DNA of 26,683 nucleotides, taken from positions 1 through 26,683 of the forward strand of contig CAKSWA010000029.1 of assembly GCA_934511165.1 (NCBI GenBank), written 5' to 3'. Both the position numbers and the translations under genes were made by a program. Below are positions 7,300-16,066 of the stretch, one piece after another. How positions within the stretch are numbered: position 1 is the stretch's first letter; every line of letters starts with the position of its first letter. The notes beneath the pieces are model-generated. The model was not told the origin of the DNA, did no database searches, and saw only the letters and a list, made by a program, of their open reading frames with translations. Origin of the DNA: an uncultured Oscillospiraceae bacterium (GTDB lineage: Bacteria; Bacillota; Clostridia; Oscillospirales; Oscillospiraceae).

Positions 7300-8577
7300 T
7301 TATTTGGTCTCCTTTCCGGTGATGATGCCGACGATCTCGTCCTCGGAATAGAACTTCGCCGAGGTATAGGTACGCAGCTTGTTCGAGCAGGTGATGACCG
7401 GCATGGACTTGGAGAGCGGGTTGTTCATGTACATCAGCGGGCAGATATAGCTCAAAATCGCGCCCGTCTTCTTCAGCCGGTAGGCATAGGGGCCTTTGTT
7501 GAACTCTTCGAGCACCGGCGGCGCGGTGGTGAGCACCGTGGGCACGGCGAGCTTGCCGCGGCCCGATGCCTTGAGACCTTCCTCGAGCTTCTTCGTCCAG
7601 TCGATGAGCTGATCCATCGTGAGATGCGGGCAGCCGATGAAGGCGAGCTTCGGCTTCGCGTTCGGGTTTTTCCAGATGACCGGGTAGGACGCCTTCACGC
7701 GCTCGAGCTCGGCGTCGTCTACCACGTAGACCTGCGCGCCGGGGGCGATGAGCGCGTCGCCCTGCTCCACGGCTTCGGGCGTCAGATGCTCGATATGGTA
7801 GAGGCCGACCGCGCCGTTCGAGGCGGTCGCCGCGCCGAAGTCCTTGAGATACGCCTTGTTGTCCTTGTTGAGCTCCGTGCCGAGCCACGCATCGAGACCG
7901 CGGATATACGGCACATCCTCCATGACCTTCATGCCGATGGCGCTGCCGAGAAGCTGCGCTTCGGGCTTCTTCGTCGTTTTGACCTCCACGACCCAGGTGG
8001 CCTTGCGGCCTTCGTCCGTCAGCAGGCCGAAATACGGCACATAACCGATCATCGAGCCCATCACGTCGATGATACCGGAGTTGCGGTTGCAGCGCGCGCC
8101 GAGAACGCTGTTGGCGTACACAACGGCGGAAGACTCTGCCCAGGAGAGGACTTCGCCCTTTTCCGGAATGTTGCCGACTTCGTCAAAGTAGCAGGCGCAG
8201 GTGAAGTCCTTTTCGTCCTTCATGCCCATGCGGCGGAGCTGCTCTTCATAGCGCGGCTGGAGCTTATACATGAACTGCTTGAACACAAGATTTTGCAGCG
8301 CGTTCGAGGGGACGTTCGGATCGAGCGGAAGCGGGTCCGCGGTGAACTTCTGCTGGAATTCCGCGCCGGAGGCAAGAAGCTGGTCGTAAAGATCGTACAC
8401 CGGCTTCATCGTGTTGATGCCGAAGCTGATGACCGTGTGGCCGTACTTGCTCGTGACCGGCACGAGCTTTTCCGCGCCGAACGCATCGCCGTACATGACA
8501 AGCGTTTTCATCACCTTGGCAAGCACTTCGCCCTTTTCACCGTTCAGGATTGCCTGTTGTTCCGGGGTCAGATTCAT
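7300..8577 (-). CDS. Aconitase X catalytic (large) subunit
   Basis: A 425-residue DUF521/AcnX catalytic subunit. I chose the ATG at 8577 because AAGGAGTG lies 7 bases upstream; the frame extends a further 12 codons but without a comparable site. Typical motifs are SWAESSAVVYANSVLGARCN (about residues 145-164), GIIDVMGSMIGYVPYFGLLTDEGR, FIGCPHLTMDQL, and a C-terminal TCSNKLRTYT. Cysteines in GARCN, FIGCP and TCSN are the expected ligands of the AcnX iron or Fe-S centre. Known AcnX enzymes are hydro-lyases. With a Pro-type substrate the product would be pyrroline-2-carboxylate, but the substrate here is not determined. Transcription probably starts at the promoter 8620-8647. Confidence 0.85.
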   Translation of the reverse strand: MNLTPEQQAILNGEKGEVLAKVMKTLVMYGDAFGAEKLVPVTSKYGHTVISFGINTMKPVYDLYDQLLASGAEFQQKFTADPLPLDPNVPSNALQNLVFKQFMYKLQPRYEEQLRRMGMKDEKDFTCACYFDEVGNIPEKGEVLSWAESSAVVYANSVLGARCNRNSGIIDVMGSMIGYVPYFGLLTDEGRKATWVVEVKTTKKPEAQLLGSAIGMKVMEDVPYIRGLDAWLGTELNKDNKAYLKDFGAATASNGAVGLYHIEHLTPEAVEQGDALIAPGAQVYVVDDAELERVKASYPVIWKNPNAKPKLAFIGCPHLTMDQLIDWTKKLEEGLKASGRGKLAVPTVLTTAPPVLEEFNKGPYAYRLKKTGAILSYICPLMYMNNPLSKSMPVITCSNKLRTYTSAKFYSEDEIVGIITGKETK

Positions 8578-8619
8578 ATGCTCACACTCCTTAATATGTG
8601 TTTTTCTCAACATATTGTC

Positions 8620-8647
8620 ATTATAACACCATTTATCCGCAAGTCAA
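8620..8647 (-). promoter_or_regulatory. Promoter of the aconitase X operon
   Basis: On the minus strand TTGACT (8647-8642) and TATAAT (8625-8620) are 16 bases apart, close to the vegetative consensus. The leader to the ATG at 8577 is about 35 nt. The -35 and spacer overlap the last codons of the upstream O-antigen-ligase-like gene (stop at 8633), so the AcnX operon starts independently of it. Confidence 0.75.
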
Positions 8648-10120
8648 TTCCTCCGCGTCATTTTGTGCGCGAAGAACGGCAAGAAGCACGAAAAAGAGCG
8701 AAATGCCGGGCGACTGCGCAATGTTGACGGCAGCCTGCACGCCGTAACCGAAAAGCCCTGCCGCGAGCGCGAACGAAAGCGCGCCGCCCTCTTTCATCGC
8801 GCGGCGCAGCGCCAGCACGATCCACACGACATACGCACCGAGACCGAGCACACCCCAGTTGAGCAGAAGCTGGATATATTCGCAGTGCGCAGCGTCCAGA
8901 ATGGCGTCCGGGAAATACCGGTGCTGCACGTCGAGCGCCGCCAGCACGCCGCAGCCGCCGCCGATGAGCTTTTTCCCAAGCGGGAACCCGCCGAAGAGCG
9001 AGAGGCAGTATTTCCAAACGCCGCCGCGGTCGGTACCCCAGGCATCGGAAAAGCGCAGCCATTCGTCCATGTCGCCGAGCGGCACAGCGCGCCACGCGGT
9101 GTTGAGCAGCACGAGAATGACTGCCGACGCAAGAAACGCGGCAAGCAGAACAAAGCCGTACACCCGCCGGACGCGAAGAAGCGTGCGCTTGCTCCGTTTC
9201 CGCAGCAGGAAATACGCTGCAAGCGATATCGCCGCGAGCGGCAGCATCAGCACCGGCTCCGAGAGATGCCGGCCAAGCGAGGAGAGGAGCTTTCCGAAAT
9301 CATAAACGATCGCCCGGTAAGCGAGCATGGAAAGAGCCGCAGCGGCAAGCAGCAGCGGATAGCGCCGCAGAGCGTCCGGTTCCTTTTTCGCGAGCAGCGG
9401 CAGAAGTACGAGCGCCGCGCCGATGCCAAGCACCGCGCACTCGCTCCGCACAGCCATGGCCGCCCAGAGGCCGACTACGCAGACGATCCCGAGAAGGCCA
9501 CCTTTCCAAAGGCGTTTCTCCGCAAGAAGCGCCGCGGCGCAGACCGGCCAGACGAGCGTGAGATACGCCCCGGCAAAATTGATGTTGCCGAGCGTGGATA
9601 TGTACCGCCCGCGGTCAAATTCCCGGAGCTGCAAGCAAAAGCCGAGCACGTCCCATCCCAGATGGTTGCACACCGTGAGCGCGCCGCTGAGAAAAAGGCC
9701 GAGGCAGAGCGGAACGAGGACATCCTGTTCCCGCACACGCGCACCGGAAAAGGCAAAATACAGCGCGGCATAGAGCCACATCATGCCGAGCCCCTGATAA
9801 CGCCCGCGCTCGCCGAGAAACGATCCGGCAAAGTCGCCGCCGGATACCGAGGCAATAAAGCATATAAGACAGAACGCGATTGCCGCCCACTCTGCACCCG
9901 CGAGCTTTCGCCGCGGCAGACCGTTTTCCCGATAGAGTGTAAAGCCAAGGCGCGCGAGAACAAACACGACCGTCGGCACGGTGAAGCAAATGGTTTTCGT
10001 TTCGGTAATATCAAAAAAGCCATCGTGCACGGCAAGCGGCAGCAGCGCGAGCATCAAAAAGAGATACCCGCGGCAGAGCCACGCTTCCACGGCCGTTTTT
10101 TTCACGGCGGTATTTTCCAT
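8633..10120 (-). CDS. O-antigen ligase/polymerase-like polytopic membrane protein
   Basis: A 495-residue protein with about 12 hydrophobic segments. It has a large extracytoplasmic loop (WRAVPLGDMDEWLRFSDAWG, followed by KLIGGGCGVLAAL) ending in AAHCEYIQLLLNWGVLGLG, which matches the H(N)xxLQxLxxxGxxGL signature of Wzy/WaaL-type enzymes. These transfer or polymerise lipid-linked glycans at the outer face of the membrane. The ATG at 10120 is supported by AAGGAGG 8 bases upstream; the open frame further upstream overlaps the tetR gene. No glycosyltransferases are adjacent, so its polymer is unknown. I saw no terminator between this gene and the AcnX promoter. Confidence 0.75.
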   Translation of the reverse strand: MENTAVKKTAVEAWLCRGYLFLMLALLPLAVHDGFFDITETKTICFTVPTVVFVLARLGFTLYRENGLPRRKLAGAEWAAIAFCLICFIASVSGGDFAGSFLGERGRYQGLGMMWLYAALYFAFSGARVREQDVLVPLCLGLFLSGALTVCNHLGWDVLGFCLQLREFDRGRYISTLGNINFAGAYLTLVWPVCAAALLAEKRLWKGGLLGIVCVVGLWAAMAVRSECAVLGIGAALVLLPLLAKKEPDALRRYPLLLAAAALSMLAYRAIVYDFGKLLSSLGRHLSEPVLMLPLAAISLAAYFLLRKRSKRTLLRVRRVYGFVLLAAFLASAVILVLLNTAWRAVPLGDMDEWLRFSDAWGTDRGGVWKYCLSLFGGFPLGKKLIGGGCGVLAALDVQHRYFPDAILDAAHCEYIQLLLNWGVLGLGAYVVWIVLALRRAMKEGGALSFALAAGLFGYGVQAAVNIAQSPGISLFFVLLAVLRAQNDAEELTCG

Positions 10121-10164
10121 TGCGCCATCCTCCTTTTTCTTCGTCGTTCGGGCGGTGGGCCGCA

Positions 10165-10770
10165 TCACGCCGTCCCGCTCTCGCCGAAAAGCTCCCGCGC
10201 CTCCAGCTGCAGCAGGCGGCTTACCTCCAGCGCGATATCGTTGAGCGTGCCGCCAAGATCGCCGCGGAACCACTGCTTATAAAGATTGACGATCCCCCCG
10301 GCAAAATATGTGACCCGAAGCTCCACCATGCGCGAGTGACGCATATTCTCCGGGATGTCGCTGTCGCGGAGCATATAATCGGTAAACGCCTTTTTGAGCT
10401 TTTCCATGAACATCTCCGAGCCGTTGGCACGGATCAGGATCCGGTAAAACTCCGCGTCCTCCTCCAGATAGCGGCTCAGCTGTAAAAGGAGCGGCGCGGG
10501 ATTGCGGAAGAAGCTCGTAAACCGGAACTCCTTGAGTACATCCAGCATTTTCGCAATAATCTCATTTTCGATCTCCTCCGTAACGCCGCGCACGTCGGGA
10601 TAGTGCGCATAAAACGTCGCCCGGTTGATATCCGCTCTCGTCACGATGTCTGTCACCGTGATTTTGGAAAGCTCCTTTTCCTTCAGCAGCTCGGCATACG
10701 CCTCGCGGATCATGCGCCGCGAGCGTATCGCGCTGCGGTATTCGGCTTTTCCGCCGGTTTTCTCTCTCAT
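10165..10770 (-). CDS. TetR-family transcriptional regulator
   Basis: A 201-residue protein with the N-terminal TetR helix-turn-helix: RMIREAYAELLKEKELSKIT, then VTDIVTRADINRATFYAHYP (about residues 30-49). A C-terminal all-helical ligand domain carries FYRILIRANGSEMFMEKL and YFAGGIVNLYKQWFRGDLGG. The ATG at 10770 has GGAGG 5 bases upstream; a TTG four codons earlier overlaps that site and was rejected. It is divergent from the oleate hydratase gene, with 165 bases between starts and a candidate operator there, so it probably repressed that gene in response to fatty acids or acyl-CoA. That role is inferred. Confidence 0.85.
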   Translation of the reverse strand: MREKTGGKAEYRSAIRSRRMIREAYAELLKEKELSKITVTDIVTRADINRATFYAHYPDVRGVTEEIENEIIAKMLDVLKEFRFTSFFRNPAPLLLQLSRYLEEDAEFYRILIRANGSEMFMEKLKKAFTDYMLRDSDIPENMRHSRMVELRVTYFAGGIVNLYKQWFRGDLGGTLNDIALEVSRLLQLEARELFGESGTA

Positions 10771-10803
10771 CGTTTCCTCCAAACTCCGTTAATTTTCATA
10801 CAG

Positions 10804-10829
10804 TTGTCTGATTTTATATATTCTGTCAA
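10804..10829. promoter_or_regulatory. Candidate TetR operator (imperfect dyad)
   Basis: TTGTCTGA (10804-10811) and TCTGTCAA (10822-10829) form an inverted repeat matching at 6 of 8 positions around a 10-base A+T core. It lies between the divergent tetR and oleate hydratase starts, 34 bases upstream of the tetR ATG, where an autorepressor would bind. Confidence 0.4.
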
Positions 10830-10839
10830 AACTTGATGG

Positions 10840-10867
10840 TTGTATCTTTTTCATGCGGTACTATACT
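10840..10867 (+). promoter_or_regulatory. Candidate promoter of the oleate hydratase gene
   Basis: TTGTAT (10840-10845) and TATACT (10862-10867) are 16 bases apart. The -35 lies about 10 bases beyond the candidate TetR dyad. The leader would be about 60 nt and ends with AAAGGAG before the ATG at 10936. Confidence 0.45.
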
Positions 10868-10935
10868 GCAAGCACAGCCAAAAGTCAACAGCTGTAGGAT
10901 TTTAAACTTTCAAGATCGGAAAGGAGTTCCTATTT

Positions 10936-12434
10936 ATGAGAAACTATGACCGCGTTCATCCCCGCAAGCCGGAGGGCATTGAAGAAAGAAAAGCGTACAT
11001 TGTCGGCGGCGGCATCGCCGGGCTTTCCGCCGCGGCGTTCCTCGTCCGCGACGCACAGATGCCGGGCGAAAACATCACCGTTTATGACCAGCTCCCCGTG
11101 TTCGGCGGCTCGATGGACGCCGCGGGCAGCGCGGCAGACGGCTATGTCTCCCGCGGCGAGCGCGAGCTGGAGCCGTATATGGAGTGCCTGTGGGATCTTT
11201 TCGGCAGCATTCCTTCTCTGTACGAAGAGGGGCGCACGGTGCTCGACGAGACCCGCGAGTGCAACAAGAATTGGGAGATTGATTCCCAGCACCGTCTGTG
11301 GGCGCAGGGCTTCCAGCCGCACGACGAATCCACGATGGGCGTCACCCCGGAGATTCAGGAGCAGATGATCAAGATGATGCTGACCGAAGAGGATCAGTTG
11401 GAGGATGTGACCATCGAGCAGCGGTTCAGCCCCGCCTTCTTCCAGAGCCAGCTCTGGTACTACTGGAGCTCCATGCTGGCGTTCCAGCCCTATCACAGCC
11501 TGATCGAGATGCGCCGCTACGCCGTGCGCTTCATGCACCAGCTGCATCTGATCCGCAGTCTGCGCGGTATCCTGCGCACGAAGTACGACCAGTACAACAG
11601 CCTAATCCGCCCGCTGGAAAAATACCTTGCCGACCGCGGCGTGAAATTCGTCTCCGGCGCGCCCGTCACGGATATGGACATCCGCATCGACGGTACAGAT
11701 AAGACCGTGACGGTGCACGACTATCCGCAGTTCTTCGACTATCTCGCCGAAAAGACCGGCAATCCGACCGGCAAGGGCGGCTGCTCCACCTTTGTGGACG
11801 CACCGTGGTTTATAAACTACAATGTGCCGCTTCAGCCTGTCGCGCCCGACCAGCCGGAGAATGTGCAGTTTATGTGGTTCTACGGCCTGCATGCGAACAA
11901 CTGCGGTACGTATACGAAAAAGCCCATGACGGAGTGCTCCGGCGAGGAGATTATGCGGGAATTCCTGTACTACTGCGGTCTGGAAGATAAGATCGATGAG
12001 ATCATGCCGCATATCACGGCTATCCCCGTCGTCATGCCGTACATCACACAAGCCAGTTCATGCCGCGCCGGCTGAAAGACCGCCCCGAGGTCATCCCCGC
12101 AGGCAACAAAAACCTTGCGTTCATCGGCCAGTTCGTGGAGCTGGAGGGTGACGTGGTGTTCACTGTGGAAACCTCCGTCCGCACGGCCATGATCGCCGTT
12201 TACCGCCTGCTGCACCTTGGCCGCCCGATCACGCCGCTCTTCCAGGGGCAGTACGACATCCGCATGGTGAATGTGGCGCTCAAGACCCCGCTCGGCAAGG
12301 ATAAGATCGAAGTCAGCGATCTGCCGAAGATCAATCCGCTCAAGCTGCCGCAGGTCATGCACGAGATCGTGAACACCGTCAATCAGATTCCGCCCGTGCC
12401 GGAATACTACGCCGAACGGAAAGAGAATCCGTAA
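10936..12434 (+). pseudogene. ohyA: Oleate hydratase (myosin-cross-reactive antigen family), doubly disrupted
   Basis: The N-terminal 380 codons are a clear FAD-dependent fatty acid hydratase: KAYIVGGGIAGLSAAAFLVR (FAD Rossmann motif), then RGERELEPYMECLWDLF, YWSSMLAFQPYHSLIEMRRY and LRTKYDQYNSL. At about 11700-11720 the text jumps from the region after KYLADRGVKF directly to HDYPQFFDYLAEKTGN. The conserved ENDLVFVTNGS-type FAD-contacting stretch and its surroundings, about 90-100 residues, are missing in frame. At 12045-12050 an extra CA in a CACACA run shifts the frame, so the protein stops at 12075 after MPYIT. Removing the two bases restores MPYITSQFMPRRLKDRPEV and the normal C-terminus to 12434 (VETSVRTAMIAVYRLL, KINPLKLPQ). 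Intact family members are about 590 residues. The promoter, start and terminator are all present. Confidence 0.85.
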
Positions 12435-12446
12435 TCCCGCGCTCAA

Positions 12447-12487
12447 AAAAAGCCGTCTTAGCCTTTTACAGCTAAGACGGCTTTTTG
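12447..12487. terminator. Bidirectional terminator between oleate hydratase and hydA
   Basis: The stem AGCCGTCTTAGC pairs with GCTAAGACGGCT around an 8-base loop. It is flanked by a run of A on the left and TTTTT on the right, so it functions on both strands for the convergent genes ending at 12434 and 12499. Confidence 0.9.
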
Positions 12488-12498
12488 CCGTAATTCGT

Positions 12499-14220
12499 TC
12501 AGCGGAGACTCCAGGTTGTCTGGTCGGTATGGAGCAGTTCGTGCGATTTGTGCGAAAGGGGCTTACCAAAGAAGTCGTCGTAAGCTTTCTGCACGGAAGC
12601 ATTCTCGTGTGAGAAGCGCACCGGGTTGTTCCGGTCGATCTCATAGAGCGTTTCGCCGCGCTCGCCCGCAAGCTCAAAGCCTTCGCGGAACGGCTGACCG
12701 CCGCCGCCGGCGCAGCCGCCGGGGCAGGCCATGATCTCCACGAAGTCATACTGCGCACGCCCGGCGCGGATATCCTCCACAACGGCGCGGGCATTGGAAA
12801 GGCCGCTCGCCACGCACGCGCGCACCGGCACGCCGCCGATCGTCGCGCTGAGTTCCTTGCGTCCGTCCGTGCCGCGGACGGCCTGGAAGGCGTCTGGGTC
12901 GGGGTTATGGCCTTCCAGTACGGCGTACGCGGTGCGAAGCGCCGCTTCCATCACACCGCCGGTCGCGCCGAAGATAACGGCAGCGCCCGTCCCCTCGCCG
13001 AGAGGCGAATCGAAATCCTCTTCGGGCAGGTCCGCCACATTGATCCATTTGAGTCGCAGCAGACGATCCACCTCGCGGGTCGTCAGCACGGCATCCACAT
13101 CCCGGAAGCCGGAGCTGTTGACCTCCGGCACGGCGCACTCGTACTTTTTCGCAACGCACGGCATGACAGAGACACAGAAAATATCCTTCGGATCGATATT
13201 GTGCGTTTTGGCAAACCATGTTTTCGTCACCGCGCCGAACATCTGCTGCGGAGACTTCGCCGTGGAAAGCTGCGGCACCATGTCGGGGTATTCGAGCTTC
13301 AAAAACCGCACCCAGCCGGGGCAGCAGGAGGTGAAGAGCGGCCGCCGGAATTCCCACGAATGCTTCATTTTATAAAGAAGCTCGCTGCCCTCCTCCATGA
13401 TCGTGAGGTCGGCGGCAAAATTCGTGTCAAAGACATAGTTCGCGCCCGCAGCGCGGAAGGCCGCCGCCATGCGCCGCTCGGTGGCGAGCTCTTTGGGAAG
13501 GCCCAGCCCCTCGCCCCATGCAGCGCGCACCGCCGGAGCGACCTGCAGCACAACGACCTTTTTCGGATCGTCGATCGCGGCGATGACCTTTTCGGTATCG
13601 TCCCGCTCGCGGAGAGCGCCGGTCGGGCAATGGGTGATGCATTGGCCGCAGTAGGTGCAGTTGACCTCGTCGAGCTTCTTCGCCCCGCGCACGCCGACGG
13701 TGGCGCGGCTGCCCGTACCGAGGAAATCCCACACGTTCATCCCCTGGATTTTCTCACACACGGCAATGCAGCGGAAGCACTGCACGCACTTGGACGCCGT
13801 GCGGATGACCGGGAGCTTCGGATTCCAGTTGTTGGCCGGAAGCTTCGTCTCGTAGGGGTTTTCGATGATATTCATGTCAGCGGCAAGCTTTTGCAGCGTG
13901 CAGTTGCCGCTGCGCACGCAGGTAGCGCAGTTGCAGTCGTGCTGGGAGAGGATGAGCTGCACGTTATTGCGCCGTGCGACAAGCGCGCGGAGCGTGTTCG
14001 TATAGACCTCCATGCCCTCGGCGCAGATCGTGTCGCACGCCGCCATGAGACGGTCGGTGCCCTTGATCTCCACCATGCACACACGGCAGGCCGCAACCTT
14101 GCTCACATGCTTCAAATAGCAGAGCGAGGGAATTGTGATGCCGTTCTGGCGCGCCGCGTGGAGAATGGAGGTGCCTTCCTCCACCGTGACAGGCTTATCG
14201 TTGATGCAAAGATTTACCAT
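12499..14220 (-). CDS. hydA: [FeFe]-hydrogenase catalytic subunit, group A
   Basis: A 573-residue monomeric-type [FeFe]-hydrogenase whose key residues fall on the same numbers as in the Clostridium pasteurianum enzyme CpI. It has an N-terminal [2Fe-2S] domain (SLCYLKHVSKVAACRVCMVE), the HDCNCATCVRSGNC [4Fe-4S] motif with a histidine ligand, and two further [4Fe-4S] motifs (CVQCFRCIAVCEK and CTYCGQCITHCP). The H-cluster motifs are TSCCPGW (C299, C300), MPCVAKKYE (C355) and EIMACPGGCAGGGGQP (C499, C503). C299, needed for proton transfer, is present, so it should be catalytically active in H2 evolution or uptake. The start has GGAGGAAGG upstream and overlaps the end of the SfrB-like gene by 7 bases, suggesting they form one complex. 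Maturases HydE, HydF and HydG are not in the window. Confidence 0.95.
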   Translation of the reverse strand: MVNLCINDKPVTVEEGTSILHAARQNGITIPSLCYLKHVSKVAACRVCMVEIKGTDRLMAACDTICAEGMEVYTNTLRALVARRNNVQLILSQHDCNCATCVRSGNCTLQKLAADMNIIENPYETKLPANNWNPKLPVIRTASKCVQCFRCIAVCEKIQGMNVWDFLGTGSRATVGVRGAKKLDEVNCTYCGQCITHCPTGALRERDDTEKVIAAIDDPKKVVVLQVAPAVRAAWGEGLGLPKELATERRMAAAFRAAGANYVFDTNFAADLTIMEEGSELLYKMKHSWEFRRPLFTSCCPGWVRFLKLEYPDMVPQLSTAKSPQQMFGAVTKTWFAKTHNIDPKDIFCVSVMPCVAKKYECAVPEVNSSGFRDVDAVLTTREVDRLLRLKWINVADLPEEDFDSPLGEGTGAAVIFGATGGVMEAALRTAYAVLEGHNPDPDAFQAVRGTDGRKELSATIGGVPVRACVASGLSNARAVVEDIRAGRAQYDFVEIMACPGGCAGGGGQPFREGFELAGERGETLYEIDRNNPVRFSHENASVQKAYDDFFGKPLSHKSHELLHTDQTTWSLR

Positions 14221-16031
14221 CTGTCCTTCCTCCCTCCGCGGAACGCGCCGTAGCCGTAATGGTCGCAGCGCAGGCAGCGCGAGCATTCCTGCGCGGCCTC
14301 CTCATCCGTGAGGCACGCCTCCATGAGATTGAAGTCCTCCTTGCGGTCTCCGGCGGTGCGCTCGCGCATATTGACGCGCCCCCACGCGGGCTTGCCGATG
14401 GTCTGTGCCGGAGGAATGTCCACATCCGCGGTGATCGGCGTATGGAAGCCGAAATAGTGGTCGATATTGCCGGCAACGACCTTGCCGCTGTCGATGGCGC
14501 GCACGACCGTGGAGGGACCGAAGAAGCAATCGCCGCCGGTAAACACGCCCGGCATGCCGGGCACCGCGCCGGAGGGATCGGCCTTGATGCGGCGGCGCTC
14601 GGTACCGACGCCGCTGCTTTCAAAGTGTGCCGAATCGATAGCCTGTCCGATGGCGGTGATAATAACGTCCGCCGGGAGAACGATTTCCGGCTGGTCGGCG
14701 TTGATGGGCTTCGGGCGGCCGCTCTCGATGGGGCCGGAGAGCTGCGGCTGCACCGCGATGCCGACGGCGTGATCGTCCTCGGTCTCGATGCGCACCGGGG
14801 AGAGCATGGGCATGATCTCGCAGCCCTCGGCGATGGCGCCGTCGATCTCCTCGCGGGCGGCGGTCATATCCTCGATGCGGCGGCGGTACACGCAGGTGAC
14901 GGAGGCCGCGCCGAGGCGCTTGGCTGTACGCGTTGCGTCCATGGCGACGTTGCCGCCGCCGACCACGACGACATTTTTGCCCGTGAAGTCCGGCGCTTCG
15001 CCCGCGCCGACTGCGCCGAGCAGTTCGACTGCGGAGAGCACGCCCTCGCTGTCCTGGCCGGGGATGTTCATGCGGTTGACGATCTGTGCGCCGATGGCGA
15101 TGTATACGCTGTCATACTCGCTGCGGATCTGGTCAAACGTGATCTCGCGGCCAATGTCCACATCGAGCTTGACCTGAATGCCGGTGGAGAGAATGGCATT
15201 GATGTCGCGGTCGAGATCATCGTCCGGCAGGCGGTAGCTCGGAATGCCGTAGCGCAGCATGCCGCCGAGACGCTTGTGCTTTTCAAAGACCGTAACATGG
15301 TAGCCCTTGAGCTGGAGATAGTATGCCGCCGTGAGTCCCGCCGGGCCGCCGCCGATGACGGCAACCGTTTTGCCGTTGAACGGCGCGCACGCCGGCGTCG
15401 GAACGATGCCCGCGCGCTCGACCGCATAGCGCTTCAGACCGCGGATGTTGATCGAATCGTCCACAATCTGGCGGCGGCAATGCTTTTCGCACGGGTGCTC
15501 ACAGATGAGACCGCAGACGCCCGGGAAGGGGTTATCCTTGCGGATGAGGCGCACCGCGTCGGCATAGCGCTCCTCGCGGATGAGCGCAATGTACCCCGGC
15601 ACATCCACATTCGCCGGGCAGCCGGCCACGCACGGCACGGCGTCGAACGCCTCGGTGCAGACGCCCTTTTCGATATGGGACAGGTAATCGTCCCGGAAGG
15701 CCTCCAGCCCGTCGAGCACAAGGCGCGCAGCCTCAAACCCGATGGCGCAGTCGGCGCTGTCGTAAATGGCGGCGGCGCTGCGCTGCACGGCGCGGAGATC
15801 GTCTATCGTGGCGCGGCCGTCGAGAATCTTTTCGAGAAGCGCGTGCAGCCGGTCCAGCCCCACGCGGCAGGGAACGCATTTTCCGCAGCTCTGCGCCAGG
15901 CACAGCTGCACGAACGAGGCGGTCAGATTGACCGGACAGCTCCCAAACGGAGACGCCCCGCGGCGGCGTCCGAGCGTGGCATACAGCTCGTCCACCTTTT
16001 TCTGCGCGGCGGTTTGCTGATTGACGATCAA
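14214..16031 (-). CDS. NuoF-type Fe-S/GltD-like NAD(P)H oxidoreductase (SfrB-like hydrogenase partner)
   Basis: A 605-residue fusion. Residues about 40-125 match the C-terminal [4Fe-4S] domain of NuoF (SCGKCVPCRVGL, DLRAVQRSAAAIYDSADC). The rest is a GltD/NfnB-type flavoprotein: CVAGCPANVDVPGY and CGLICEHPCEKHC (Fe-S ligands), VAVIGGGPAGLTAAYYL (FAD), VVVVGGGNVAMDATRTAKRL with YRRR (NADPH-type site), and a C-terminal CSRCLRC. The FMN/NADH-binding domain of a true NuoF or HydB is absent. This layout resembles SfrB, found beside some clostridial hydrogenases, and would pass electrons between NADPH and HydA. The start is TTG at 16031: AAGGAGGAG lies 6 bases upstream and no better codon is in frame. 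Confidence 0.85.
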   Translation of the reverse strand: MIVNQQTAAQKKVDELYATLGRRRGASPFGSCPVNLTASFVQLCLAQSCGKCVPCRVGLDRLHALLEKILDGRATIDDLRAVQRSAAAIYDSADCAIGFEAARLVLDGLEAFRDDYLSHIEKGVCTEAFDAVPCVAGCPANVDVPGYIALIREERYADAVRLIRKDNPFPGVCGLICEHPCEKHCRRQIVDDSINIRGLKRYAVERAGIVPTPACAPFNGKTVAVIGGGPAGLTAAYYLQLKGYHVTVFEKHKRLGGMLRYGIPSYRLPDDDLDRDINAILSTGIQVKLDVDIGREITFDQIRSEYDSVYIAIGAQIVNRMNIPGQDSEGVLSAVELLGAVGAGEAPDFTGKNVVVVGGGNVAMDATRTAKRLGAASVTCVYRRRIEDMTAAREEIDGAIAEGCEIMPMLSPVRIETEDDHAVGIAVQPQLSGPIESGRPKPINADQPEIVLPADVIITAIGQAIDSAHFESSGVGTERRRIKADPSGAVPGMPGVFTGGDCFFGPSTVVRAIDSGKVVAGNIDHYFGFHTPITADVDIPPAQTIGKPAWGRVNMRERTAGDRKEDFNLMEACLTDEEAAQECSRCLRCDHYGYGAFRGGRKDRW

Positions 16032-16066
16032 GAGGCACTCCTCCTTGTATGAATGGTTTCAAACAC

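Noticed and set aside
12045..12060. Programmed frameshifting in the oleate hydratase gene
   Set aside because: There is no slippery heptamer or downstream structure, and the same gene has a second, unrelated internal deletion, so simple gene decay explains it better.
14259..16052. A 597-codon open frame opposite the SfrB-like gene
   Set aside because: The reverse-strand gene has FAD, NADPH and Fe-S motifs throughout; the plus-strand frame has none and shows shadow-like composition.
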